A stretch of DNA of 64,000 nt, taken from contig CM057826.1 of NCBI GenBank assembly GCA_030068075.1, positions 77,535,312 through 77,599,311 of the forward strand, in the 5' to 3' direction. This document shows, piece after piece, positions 35,349-45,599 of this stretch (positions are counted from its first letter, which is position 1; the number at the start of each line of letters is the position of its first letter). The DNA comes from Paguma larvata. Taxonomy: Eukaryota > Chordata > Mammalia > Carnivora > Viverridae. The position numbers and the translations under genes are program-made. The notes beneath the pieces were generated by a model. That model was not told the origin of the DNA. It worked only from the letters and a program-made list of their open reading frames with translations, and did no database searches.

Positions 35349-36199
35349 TTGGATGAATCATGAAAAACTCCCACTTGGATCTTTCGGGAAAATCACAGCC
35401 CTATCCAATTTAAAGGGGTGGGAAATAGTGTTTAAATGCCTATCAATTTTTCTGGGGAATCCCTATAAAACGAAACAAGGTTTTACAATCTGAGGGAAAC
35501 AACAACCGTCTCATTTTTTTTTTTTAGGTAAATTTTTTACACTGCCTTTTAACGGTCTGAATCCTTTCAATGGTTTGTTTTTATGTGGTGTTAATTCTTG
35601 CTCAGACAGGAAAGGAAGCCTGTCAGTCTACCCAAACACAGCCTGAAGAGGGCTCTCTATTAGGCTCTCTGCTTTAGCCACGCCTACACACGGAGCAACG
35701 CAAGGCATGGTAAGTATGCCCGGCCTCCGCTCACACTCACACCCCCAGCTCCTCTACTTAACCTTCAATGGCTTAAGCCCTAGCTAGGTTTTCCCACATC
35801 CTTGTGGAATAAAATGGGCAGAGTTCAAATAAAACCGAAAAATGACAGGTGTAGATTTTTTTTTAATTTAGGTCAACCCCAGGTCTACTTAAATGGTCCT
35901 TTGAAAGGAGATAATCCAAATTCCATAAAAAGGCACAACGCTGTCCCTATGGCGAGTTCCAGAGAAAAGGTATATGTTCCTCTGGGATTAGAACCGGGCA
36001 TAAAGTGGGAAAGAACCAGAAGTTCAATTTTCTATAGTACTTGTGCCCACCACACCAAAGACACTTAAGCCTTAGGCATGGTGTTGTAATTAAGGTACTC
36101 CATATATTCTAGCACAACTCCTAAAGCCTAGGGTCGATTCACTAATTTCAAGGTTAGGGTGAAATGAAGAAGGGAGTTCTGCCCAATTCCATCTGCTCA
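35349..36199. other. promoter-proximal upstream sequence, no gene
   Basis: Rising GC towards the CpG island. A duplicated ggctctct motif lies at about 35650-35672. No exon is supported. Confidence 0.4.
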
Positions 36200-36495
36200 A
36201 CAGCACGAAGCTAAGTTTTGAGAAGACGCTCTCCAGTCACCCCGCTTACTTTGCCCTCCCTCACACGCACACACCAAACTCCACAAGTTTCCTCAACCGT
36301 CGGGGAACGAAGTCCTTACTTTGCTACACATTTGGGGTGGGGGGTCCTCCTCTTCAAGGATCACCGGGAGAGAGGGGAGGAAGAGATTCCCAGACTCTCC
36401 ACTTCCACCCCCCAAGGGGCGGGGCTCCGACTCTAGGTTACCAGACCAGGCAACCTGAGCACCCAATTACCAAGGGATCCCCGAAGGCAGCCTAA

Positions 36496-36500
36496 CCAAT
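36496..36500 (+). promoter_or_regulatory. CCAAT box (distal)
   Basis: ccaat followed by cgcgac, the NF-Y type core. It lies about 400 bp upstream of the ELL2 start codon. Confidence 0.5.
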
Positions 36501-36526
36501 CGCGACTGGCGAGCCAAGAGGACCAA

Positions 36527-36544
36527 ATGTGACGTCACATGTGA
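36527..36544. promoter_or_regulatory. overlapping palindromes: CRE plus E-box
   Basis: atgtgacgtcacat (36527-36540) is a 14-bp perfect palindrome centred on the full CRE tgacgtca (36530-36537). It overlaps a second palindrome, tcacatgtga (36535-36544), whose centre is a CACATG-type E-box. The pair could bind CREB/ATF dimers and a bHLH factor of MITF/TFE/USF type in mutually exclusive or cooperative fashion. The binding is inference. Confidence 0.6.
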
Positions 36545-36563
36545 TTAAATTGGCGCGTCACCT

Positions 36564-36571
36564 TGACGTCA
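36564..36571. promoter_or_regulatory. second full CRE
   Basis: tgacgtca, 34 bp centre-to-centre from the first CRE, about three helical turns, so both would face the same side of the DNA. Confidence 0.6.
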
Positions 36572-36650
36572 GCCGCTCACCTCGGACGTCCCGTCCCGGG
36601 AGCAAAACTCCAGCGACTTTGGGCCACGCCCCCGTGAGAGTGGAGGCTGG

Positions 36651-36686
36651 CCAATGAAGGCGGTTCTTTGAGGGAACAAGGCCAAT
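36651..36686 (+). promoter_or_regulatory. paired CCAAT boxes
   Basis: ggccaatga occurs twice, with ccaat cores at 36651-36655 and 36682-36686, 31 bp apart. Paired NF-Y boxes at about three helical turns are a known promoter arrangement. Confidence 0.6.
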
Positions 36687-36766
36687 GAGACGAGCTTAGG
36701 GCGGGGCGAGGGCCGGAGGGTGGGGCGGGTGGCGGCGGTGGCAGCCCGAGGTCTGGCTGCGCGCAG

Positions 36767-36773
36767 TATATGA
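36767..36773 (+). promoter_or_regulatory. TATA-like element
   Basis: tatatga within gcgcagtatatgacag. If functional, starts near 36797-36803 would lie just inside the upstream ORF and exclude its start codon; upstream starts would include it. Confidence 0.35.
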
Positions 36774-36791
36774 CAGTACGTCAGCAGCGGG

Positions 36792-36893
36792 ATGGCCGTA
36801 GCTGTGGCGGCGGCTGCAGAAGCCCTAGCAGCCGCGGCCGCAGTGGAGGCTAGAGCCCGAGCGGCGTCGGCGTCGGCACCCCGGGGAGTTTAA
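36792..36893 (+). CDS. upstream ORF in the ELL2 5' UTR, 33 codons
   Basis: atg at 36792 has G at -3 and G at +4, a strong Kozak context. The frame encodes an alanine-rich 33-residue peptide beginning [12 protein letters not shown] and ending APRGV. Its taa (36891-36893) is separated by one base from the ELL2 start at 36895, in a different frame, so it cannot extend ELL2 itself. If included in the mRNA it could reduce or regulate ELL2 initiation. Alanine richness follows from GCN-repeat-like DNA, so the peptide need not matter. Existence of the ORF is certain; its presence in mRNA and translation are unproven. Confidence 0.45.
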   Translation: MAVAVAAAAEALAAAAAVEARARAASASAPRGV

Positions 36894-36894
36894 G

Positions 36895-37041
36895 ATGGCG
36901 GCAGGGGGGGCGGCGGGCCTGCGGGAGGAACAGCGCTATGGGCTGTCGTGCGGACGGCTGGGACAAGACAACATCACCGTACTGCATGTGAAGCTCACCG
37001 AGACGGCGATCCGGGCGCTCGAGACCTACCAGAGCCACAAG
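36895..37041 (+). CDS. ELL2: ELL2 coding exon 1 (residues 1-49)
   Basis: ELL2 is an RNA polymerase II elongation factor that suppresses pausing and is a subunit of the nuclear super elongation complex. In plasma cells it promotes secretory immunoglobulin heavy-chain mRNA processing (established). The reading starts MAAGG and contains [13 protein letters not shown] and [14 protein letters not shown], which I recognise as the ELL2 N terminus. Paralogue ELL has a related YGLSCGR start. This is the beginning of the N-terminal ELL domain. The start was chosen for its match to the family N terminus and its Kozak context (A at -3, G at +4). The last codon is aag and the donor is gtgagc at 37042, phase 0. 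The exon lies in a CpG island. Human ELL2 has nearly the same residues here; G/A differences near positions 6-7 are expected between orders. Confidence 0.96.
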
Positions 37042-37560
37042 GTGAGCCGGCCGGCCGCCCAACCGGTAGGGCTGCGGAAGCGAGAGGGCGCCCGTCGCCT
37101 CCCGGTGGCGCCACCCTGGGCTCCGAGCAAACGGCGCGCGACCCTGGAGCAGTGGCTCGCCTCAGCTGCCGTCAGCGTCCGCGGCGGCAGGTTGGGCAGG
37201 GCCGAGCAGGGTCGCTGACGCCGCCGTCCTGGGTCGGCCGGGCGCCGGGCGTTGGGAGACGGGCAGGCGGGCGGCCCCTGGCGGCAGGGCCGAGGCAGCC
37301 GCAGTCCCGGCTCCGCTGCGCCGCCGCTGCGGGACTTTCCGACGGCGCCCGCGGGTTTCCTGGCGTTTTCCGTCCCAGTGAGGAAGGGGAGCACCAGAGA
37401 AACAAGGGAGATGACTACGCTGCCTGTGGCGGGGGAGGGGGAGCGGGTGCAGCGTACCAGTAACGAACTCCGGGGTACTGAGGGCATAAGCCGTCCGCGT
37501 TTGGAAGTTAACAGATAGGCACCGCGGATCCGCAGAGACTCGTACACAGCAGCTCCGCAT
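37042..37560 (+). other. ELL2: ELL2 intron 1, CpG-island part
   Basis: GC-rich start of intron 1. Stop-poor composition creates several long overlapping open frames on both strands, including a minus-strand frame spanning 37162-38016. None resembles a known protein. Confidence 0.8.
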
Positions 37561-38700
37561 ATGGAGATGGGACACGCCTTGTACTCGCAAGGACTTGAGG
37601 ACACAAACACACTCTGAGGGAGGGGGCACACCACGCACTCTCAAAGGATGGGACACGACGCCCCACAAACGGGGTTTAAGGGGGAGACACACCTTGCATT
37701 CCCAGGAACGCGGGGACACTGGCACTTCGCCTTCCCAGAGAGGGACCAACACCGTGTACGGGGGAGCCACACACACCCAGCGCTCACCCAGGAACAAGAC
37801 AAAGGTTCGCGGAGGCTCCTTGTACCTAAAAGACGCCCTGGTCTCTGGTTGACTCCCGGTGATAGGAACGTGAATCGAGGGTGAGGGTGGGAGGAAGATA
37901 CACTGCGTCCCGGACAGAGACCCCTGTCTCGCACCGCGTTCGCTAGAGTATTCCCGTGTACCCACTCGAGTATAGCTAAGGCTCATGTAGACACACACAC
38001 GCCACAATTGGAGCACAAACCAGAAATGCGTTTTCTTGTTCGGGGATTAAAAAAAAAAAAAAGTGGGAGAGAGACACGGAAAAGACATGCCACAGCGCAT
38101 AGGGAAGCCGTTTATGGACATGCAGTACTGTGTGCGGGTGTTTAAAAGGAGGGATATACCGTATGAGAGATGGATAACACTTATTTTGAGGGGAGGGAAA
38201 ATCGGACGGGAATATAACCCACAGTGCATATGGAGTGACAAACAGCCCACTCCATACCAAGGAAACCTGCTTCAATTAACTGAAACAGGCACGAAGGGCC
38301 AGAGAGATACCTAGACACAGACTCACATAGTTACTCAGATAAAAGTGGAGAACAGAATTAACATCTGTTGAGCTCCCACTAGTGCCAGGTACTTCGAATA
38401 CATAGAAGGAATTTGGAAAGCAGAGCTTTTGGAAACAGAACTGCAGGGAGGTGTGAACCCTGTGGTTCAGTGGGAGCTCCTGAAGCGGGGCAAGGGGAGA
38501 CTCCTCTTCAGAGAAGCCCCGGACATATGGGTGCGGGCAAGGGGAAGCACACAGTTGGGAACAGCTTGGGAAGTACATGAACTCATGAGAGTATAGGTAT
38601 AAACAGGAGAGACTCACAGAGGTGAGCTTGCCCAGGAGGGCACTCACAGAACTGCGTGGTTACATGGATGTACACTTCAGGGCACATGTGTTATCCACCA
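37560..38700 (+). repeat. decayed tandem-like array, about 30-bp period
   Basis: The text repeatedly returns to a gggacacNccttgcactc-like theme: gggacacgccttgtactcgc (37569), ggcacaccacgcactctcaa (37625), gggacacgacgcccc (37649), gagacacaccttgcattccc (37683), gggacactggcacttcgcct (37713). Spacing is about 25-35 bp with indels. After about 37800 the theme fades to scattered gagacac and gacaca words. It looks like an old minisatellite within intron 1. Confidence 0.45.
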
Positions 38701-39420
38701 GAGAAGTTTATGGTGAAAAACACTCAGACTGAGGAGGGGAGGGAAGGGTGCACGTACACGGGAGTGAAAAAACCTTTCTACACACTGTGAAATCCCAGGG
38801 AAAAAGACTCTCATTTGTGGCTGGGAAGTCAGCGTGCAGCCAGTAATAGGAATGCGAGGAGATGTAAGAAATACAAAACTACATATGTCAGTAGCTGCTT
38901 CTAGACGGGTACACCTGCAGGGAAAAGACCAGCAACTAGCATGGAGTAGGAGGCCCCATATGGGGGAACCCAATTGGCAAGCAGAGAGACAGAGGCCAGG
39001 GAGGGAGAGAAACTCAGCCCTGCAAGATGGAGAGATAAGCTTGCCAGTTCCAAAGGGAGGGCATGGGAAGGAATGACAGTGGGAAGAAGGTAGGTCAGGG
39101 GTGTAAAGAGAAAAACACATAGGCTTCAGCCTTCCTCTTCAGAGGAAGAAGCCAGCAGGAGAAGGACAACTTTCAGTCAGAAAAATGACTGACACATAGA
39201 AGGTAAGGAGATTCATCTACGAGGGCAGTAGGTCACCATCCAACTTGGGAGAACAATAGGGAAACTGTACAAGACGGCAAGACTGACAGACACTGTACAC
39301 TTGGCAGGGAAGAGGTGGATGAGGAGAGCTGCACTGGGAAGGCATGGTGCTCAGGGATGTGAGGTGCCAGAGGCTTCCAGGGCTCAATGATCTACATGAC
39401 CGCTGGGGCGCAGGAAGGGA
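38040..39420 (+). other. purine-rich non-template strand of early intron 1
   Basis: The + strand is persistently rich in G and A, for example agagagacagaggccaggga and gggaaggaatgacagtggga. Positive GC skew just downstream of a CpG-island promoter is the known sequence setting for R-loops. Confidence 0.5.
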
Positions 39421-42157
39421 GTGTTTTTCCTACCTTCGTTTCTGACTCCTACTCCTTAGTGTTTTACATGCTTGGAATTAAAGTTGGCCTACTTTGACTC
39501 CAGAAACCCTCACATTTATATACCAGCGTCTTCCAAGAAACAGGAGATCAAAAATTCTCTCGGGACCTACCACTTAGTTCTTGATTTTTTTTTCTTTTTA
39601 CTTTTTATAGTCAAAGGCATAGAAGTCAGTTACTTTTTCTGCTCCTAACTACTTCAATTGCCATTTAATATTACTCCCTTTTTTTCCATCTCTGTGCATG
39701 CAAATTAGTGGGTCTGATCAATGTGTACAGAAGCAGAGATGGGAAAGGGAGAACACTTTTCCAAGTCCTTGTACCTTTCTGAGGTTAGAGCCAGGCAGAT
39801 CGAGTTAGTCCTGGTAATGCTTTTCTCCTGAAAAGCTGGTGGTAGAAGTAGTGGCATGCAGGGAGAGGAAGAAGAAATAAACTGACTTGGCCTTTGCAAT
39901 TGGACACTGCCTTGTTTCTGACTTAACCAGCTTCTGCCCAAGGCCTCACTGTCATTTCAGCTACAAATACTTTTTAAGGGGCTTGGAAAAGTAGGAATTG
40001 GGGTGAGAATGTTAGCCCAGGTGGTTGAAAAGTGGGAAGAGACTGAAGATAAAGAAACGAGGGACCTTCAGGTGACGACACTGTTGGTACTTACTGCAGG
40101 ATCGTCTGGTGTGTTCAGCCAGGTCTCCTACAAATGTGTTCTCATGACCTTCCTCCTGGCTCAGGCCAGACCATGTCTCCCCCATCAGGGAGTTGCTAGC
40201 AGTAGGCATCTGGCTGGGGTTTTATCCGACAGTAGGAGGATAACTTATTTGGTCTTTTATACCTTACATCCTTATCAGAAGTGGAGCTCGTGACTCGAAA
40301 TTGTAGCAGCTGTTTCAAAATATGTTGACACATGTTGGCTAAAGTGGGAAGTTGTTTCTGGTGGTCAAGCCTATTCTCTCTGGGGGAAAAATGGATTTAA
40401 TTTTCATATAAAACTATCCCCACCGTTTTTGTGTTCAGATAAGAAGGTGCTTGATGCTTGACAAGTGGCCTCCAGTGGCTTTGGCCTGTGCAAGGTTATG
40501 ACTATTAGTCCTCCTCTTCTAATAACTTTCTAAGAGCCAGAAATTTCAACAATTTCCTAAGTTAAGCATCAGAAAGTTATTTTTATCCAGATTATTTTGC
40601 CCATAGATTTACTCTTCTAAATTAAACCACCTGACCTAAGACTTCAGGGAAGTAAATTCAGGGACTTTAGTAAACTATGATTTAAGTAGAATACAGAAGC
40701 TCTTTAGATATAAATGAGTAAGTGTATGAAATTGTTAGGGTTCGTGGAAACAGATCTTCGATAGGAAACAATTCCTCACTGTTTAAAAGACAACCAAATC
40801 TAATTGACTATCATTATTCAAGTTTTCTATTTTTAGAGAAATGAAAAATGCTAACTAGAGAACCTTTCAAACAGGGACTGGGGTGGGGGAGAGAGACACT
40901 GAATCTAGCAATGGGAGTTATAGTTGGAATAAATATCTCCTAGAATTTGTTTTCCACTAAGTGTGAATACAGAAACAATTTCAAATTGATTGTTTATTAA
41001 AAAGTGTTAAAAGGAAAGAAAATTTAGGCATACTAATACAGATATCTAGGATAGATTGCAAAGCTACCTTTTTTTTAAACTGTAGATTGTTTAAGTGAGA
41101 GGAAAGTTACTAAATGTAAAGTCACACATTACCACTTTATCATCATTCTAAACTGATGTTTCTGATTGCACCGTCTGTGGAAGCACTACATATTTTAAAT
41201 GGACATATATTATAGTAATTATATATTTCTCCAAAATGTATCCTAAAACTGTATTTAAAATTAAATTCCCAAATTTTAAATATATTTTAGCTAATTCAGT
41301 AATGTGTAGCTGTTGTATGCTGACGTTTATAGTAACAAAAATCTTATCAAAATATTATCAGAATCTGTCATTGCTGAGCCTGTCAGTTTATATTTAAAAA
41401 ATGTTTATTCAAAATTTCAAAGATGGCAGCTCAAATAATATCATCATGTTTACCTATTACATAAAAAGTCTTGCATAGATTTTTTGGGGTCAAGGGCTCT
41501 TCATGCTCTGTGCTTAAAGATAAGAAAGCAAAAGTGTTTAAGTAGGATTCTGTTAACACATTCTCTTGCCAACTCTAATTATTGGCTTTAAAAGAATTTT
41601 CCTTCTTTGATTAGTGTCTTCTAGGAAAGTGATAGTGTTTTGAAAATTTGTACAAATACACTTATATTTAATTTTGCATGAGGAACTCAGTCTCTCTCAG
41701 TATTATCAGATATTATTATTCCCAATCAAAGCATAAAGTCTAATTCAAACTACTGTCCTTCACAACAGCTCCCTTTAGATCAACTATTACTTGATCTTTT
41801 AAGATCACTAATTCTGTAAGTCATGAGGTAGGTGATTTTCTCTCCTAGACTATCTTTCTACCAGGTGAAATTTTTAGTATTTGATTCATTGTGGTTTAAG
41901 GCACAGAAAAGACTCATACATTACTTTTTCCTTATCCATTTTTCTTCTGTCATCAAACAATTTTGAATGTGTATGTACTCAGTAATCTTCCTTATAAATG
42001 TAGAAGACGCTGTTCTTAAGGCACTGCTCAAGCATCCAGACCTGCCAGCACAGAACTGCCACTGCCATGGGACATGTTTATTAACTAAATAAAGAGGTTT
42101 GCATTATCAGATTCTTTTTCTTGCACTTCAATGTGTAGCCAGATTTTATTTTAAGAT
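39421..42157 (+). other. ELL2 intron 1, no other gene seen
   Basis: AT-rich intronic sequence without recognised repeats apart from short T-runs. Open frames around 39705-40293 are short and unrelated to known families. Confidence 0.45.
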
Positions 42158-42637
42158 GTTAATCAGGGCACCAGGCTGGCTCAGTCAGTTAATCGTCCAA
42201 CTTCAGTTCAGGTCATGATCTTATGGTTCCTAAATTTCAAGCCCCACGTTGAGCTCTGTGCTGACAGCACAGAGCCTGGAACCTACTTCAGATTCTCCCT
42301 CTCTCTCTCTCTCCGTCTCTCCCTCTCTCCCTCCCCCTCCCCCCCACCCCTACTTACACTCTATCTCTCTCTCAAAAATAAATAAACATTTAAAAAAAGA
42401 GTTAGGGGCACCTGAGGCTCAGTAGGTTAAGTTTCCAACTTCGGCTCAGGTCAAGATCTCACGGTTCATGAGTTCTAGCCCTTGTCTGGCTCTGTGCTGA
42501 CAGCTCAGAGCCTGGAGCCTGCTTTGGATTCTGTATCTCCTTCTCTCTCTGTCCCTCCCCCACTTTCTCTCTCTCTCTCTTTCTCTCTCTCAAATAAACA
42601 TTAAAAAAAAATAGCAAGAGTTAAAAAAAAGTTAATC
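42158..42637 (+). repeat. tandem pair of tRNA-Lys SINEs
   Basis: The first SINE starts at 42166 (gggcaccaggctggctcagt) and the second at 42405 (ggggcacctgaggctcagta). The second is bounded by agagtta (42398-42404, 42617-42623), so it landed in the tail of the first. The pair is bounded by gttaatc (42158-42164, 42631-42637). Both retain the pyrimidine body and the A-rich tail. Confidence 0.9.
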
Positions 42638-43061
42638 TTTTAACTTAGACCCATCTTCAGGATGAACTTGATTTCAAATTTGTACCTCATGTTCTAGTGT
42701 TTGAAACATTTATTCAAATGATCAGGTACTCAGTGCAAAGAAGCGTGCTCTTGCCCATGAAAAGCAGTAGCCAGATTGCCTAAAACGATAGACAGGGAAC
42801 TTTGGCACCAGAATTGGGAGGAGAAAGAAAGAACATATGCGTAGGATTGGAACACATTCAAGAAAAGAGTTTAAAAGGAAAGGGGTGTAGAATTCTTGGA
42901 ATGATTTACAGGAAAGCTTATGGAAGACAATCACCAGATCTAGCCTTTCCATTTGCTCCATTTGTACTTCTAAAAAAAACTATGAAAGCTATGCTCATAG
43001 TGCTTACTAGGTAATTTGTGATTCAGTCAGGAGAGTGAGGAAAATTAGAATTTCAGCCTAA
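42638..43061. other. intronic, nothing recognised
   Basis: No repeat or exon recognised. Confidence 0.4.
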
Positions 43062-43209
43062 CCAATGCTAGGTCACTTTTAACAATTTGCAGTGACCACA
43101 GAGAGGCTCAGAAGCCTGCCACTGGTGTCCAGCCAATGCTAGGTCACTTTTAACAATTTGCAGTGACCACAGAGAGGCTCAGAAGCCTGCCACTGGTGTC
43201 CAGCCAATG
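43062..43209. repeat. perfect 71-bp tandem duplication
   Basis: Copy 1 (43062-43132) and copy 2 (43133-43203) appear identical over all 71 bases, and the first six bases of a third copy follow (ccaatg, 43204-43209). The unit starts ccaatgctaggtcacttt and ends ccactggtgtccag. Total identity implies a recent event, or an assembly artefact. Confidence 0.95.
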
Positions 43210-43844
43210 TATTTGGACCAAATGTATTTGAGAAGATGTCCCTAAAATGTGATAAGGGCATTTCTGCATTTAAGATCAGCTGAGGTTTAGAATAAAGAAA
43301 ACAGTGCGTATATAACCCCACATTCAACTCTCTTGTGTACCTCTGTTTCATACTACATTTTCTATGACTTAATGCAAAAATGTAGAAAAGCAGGTCTGGA
43401 GTAGAATACAGTAAATTAATGGCTGTATCTTCACAGCCAAATTGAAGCTGAAAAAAAAAAGATATAACTCAGGTCAAATTTACCAAGAAGAATTGCTCTT
43501 TATTTTCTTTTGCTCCCTCCCTTGTTTCCAATTATCTACCTATCTATAATTTCCGTCATGGCATTATGGCTCTTGAGAGCTATGTAAAATCTTTACGAAA
43601 AACTGGTTTAAGAGCCTCCACTAATGCTTTGCCAGCAAAGGCCAAACTAGCATTTCCATGGCTGGCAGTTTAATATAGGACATAAAAAGAGGGAATCTTA
43701 TTAATTAGGCTGTATGCTCCTTAAAGATTCGTGAGTCAAATTAGCACCTTAAATTGAACTCAACAGAGCATTTGACTACTAGTCTTATAATAACTAGACT
43801 GTTAGACAAATGGCCTAAGTTTCATATTATTGGTCTAAAAAACA
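43210..43844. other. intronic, nothing recognised
   Basis: Just after the duplication a shorter imperfect repeat occurs (ccaatgtatttgga / ccaaatgtatttga, 43204-43232). Otherwise no repeat or exon is seen. Confidence 0.4.
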
Positions 43845-44400
43845 TCCTCAGGGCTTAAAGGATTTTAGCAAGGCAGGGACTAGATGGGGGACCATATCTC
43901 CAGCAGAGGGAATGGCACAGGCAAAGAAAGGAAAGTAGTAGAAAAGCTAGGGCAGGATTTGAGAATCCCAAGGAATATTGTGTTCTACTTAACCTGAAGT
44001 TAATCTAGGAGAAAAATATAGTTGGATTTAAGAGAGAAAAGGGATATTGGAGCAGGTTAAATTTTATTCTGTCAACACTAAGGAGACCCTGAGTAGAAAT
44101 CTAAGGTGATTTGAAGCTGTGTTTTAGGATTATTCTGGCCTCAGTGTTACGTAATGAATATAAAGTGAATCTGGAAGGAAATAGACAAATTAGGAGGAAG
44201 TATGTGGTCCAGGTGAGAGATGATTGGAGTCTTAACTAAGATGTTTGTGGGAGACATTAGAAAAGAATTGAATCTATAGACTTTTAACATTTTAAAGAAA
44301 TAGGATTGAATTGAGATTTCTAGCCATCAGCACTAGAGGTATTCTTAGTAGAAAAAGGAGAAATCAGAAGCAGTTGGGAGAGTGGGGTAGGCACAGAAGC
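43845..44400 (-). repeat. L2 LINE ORF2 relic, antisense
   Basis: ggcacaggcaaagaaaggaa, ttaaattttattctgtcaac, ttttaggattattctggcct, tccaggtgagagatgattgg, and gacattagaaaagaattgaa follow the order of the antisense L2 reverse-transcriptase end. Frames are lost. Confidence 0.6.
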
Positions 44401-45399
44401 GATAATAAGTACCATTTTAGTGAACATTCATTCAGTCTTTTGTTTGGTGACCAAGAGACTTAGATTCGATTAGGTGTTTTATATTTGAGAAGTGTATTGG
44501 GGGGTCTAAAGCTAGATTAGGCTATATTGTTTATATGTCTCCTATAAACTCTGACATTTGGATGACGATGGGATTGGTGTTATTTGGGAGGAAGTTGAAA
44601 TTATTAAGTGGAAGAAATTTTGGTTTTGAGAAGGGATATTTTTGTTCGCATTTTTGTATTTATATTTTGTTTATATTTTGTATTTCCTTTATTTAGTAAC
44701 TTTCTCTATAAACTGTACTTAAGACCATCATCAAGCACAGATAATATGAAAATAGAATTTGATTATAACCTCAGGATCAGACCGTCTATAGTTTCTGTCC
44801 CTGTCCCTAGTGATTATTGAAACATTAAGAAACTCTATATAAAGTATGTTGATTTACTTCTCACTCATCATTTTGAAATGATTCTGAAGGCCTTGAGTCA
44901 GTGTCTTCACTTCTTCCTGATTACCTCAATTTCTGTTTTGGTGCTTTGATTCTCTTCTTTTTTGCTGTTGTTGTCATTGTGGAAAAACAAAAGAAAAATA
45001 ATCCTTACTACACAAAGCTTTCTGTTATACATACATACTGTAATGGACTAGGTATGGGTGCTTAGTTCATGGTTCATGGAGATAATCCTATTTAGAGGAC
45101 TTTTCCACTCAACAGTGAGCTTATTGTAAGGTGAAGCCAGGCTTAAACTTTTGATAAGATTCACTGAGATACTTCAGGATCTAGATAGGCTTATCTGGAA
45201 AGCTAAGTGTTAGCATATTTTAAAATAACTTGTACTTAGTATCATTGTTTTTGGTTTTCATTATCAGAAACCATGATGCATCGGAGAAACAGGAAATATA
45301 TCCATGTAGTAGAAACTTATAGTTGAGTGTCTTAAGATTTTTTTAAAATAAAAGATTAAGAGATAGGAATCAGAATTATAACTACCAAATGTTCTTTTA
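44401..45399. other. intronic, nothing firm
   Basis: 44640-44690 is a ttttgtatttatatt simple stretch. The rest is unrecognised. Confidence 0.4.
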
Positions 45400-45570
45400 T
45401 TCATTTAGCAAACACTTATTTAATTTTAAGATATGTGCCAGGCACAGAACTACACACTGAGGATATAAAGCCGATTAAGTCCTAAATGGTCCTTGCCTTC
45501 GATAAAGTGTTTGTGCTTTAGCAGAAACAGACGTGTGAAAAAAATAACTGCAATAAAGTCTGTGTTCAAG
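45400..45570 (-). repeat. L2 3'-end fragment
   Basis: ttcatttagcaaacacttat, tatgtgccaggcacagaact, ccttgccttcgataaagtgt: the L2 3' terminus in reverse orientation. Confidence 0.65.
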
Positions 45571-45599
45571 GGGCACCTAAAGAGAGAAGGATTATGTTT

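Larger units (their letters stand above)
36200..37480. promoter_or_regulatory. ELL2: CpG island / ELL2 promoter region
   Basis: Dense CpG and high GC contrast sharply with the AT-rich surroundings. The island covers the putative promoter, the 5' UTR, coding exon 1 and the start of intron 1, as usual for broadly expressed genes. Within it are three CCAAT boxes, two CREs, GC boxes (gggcggggc at 36699-36707; ggggcggg at 36722-36729) and a ccacgccccc KLF-type box near 36613. The transcription start cannot be fixed from sequence; CpG promoters often use dispersed starts. Confidence 0.88.

Noticed and set aside
36895..37218. ELL2 exon 1 frame extended through the donor site to 37218
   Set aside because: The residues after TYQSHK do not match ELL2, whereas splicing at gtgagc to 54115 restores the known continuation.
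37162..38016. 284-codon minus-strand open frame over the ELL2 CpG island
   Set aside because: It begins with GTG, not ATG, and owes its length to stop-poor GC-rich DNA. It crosses the decayed 30-bp array and resembles no family.
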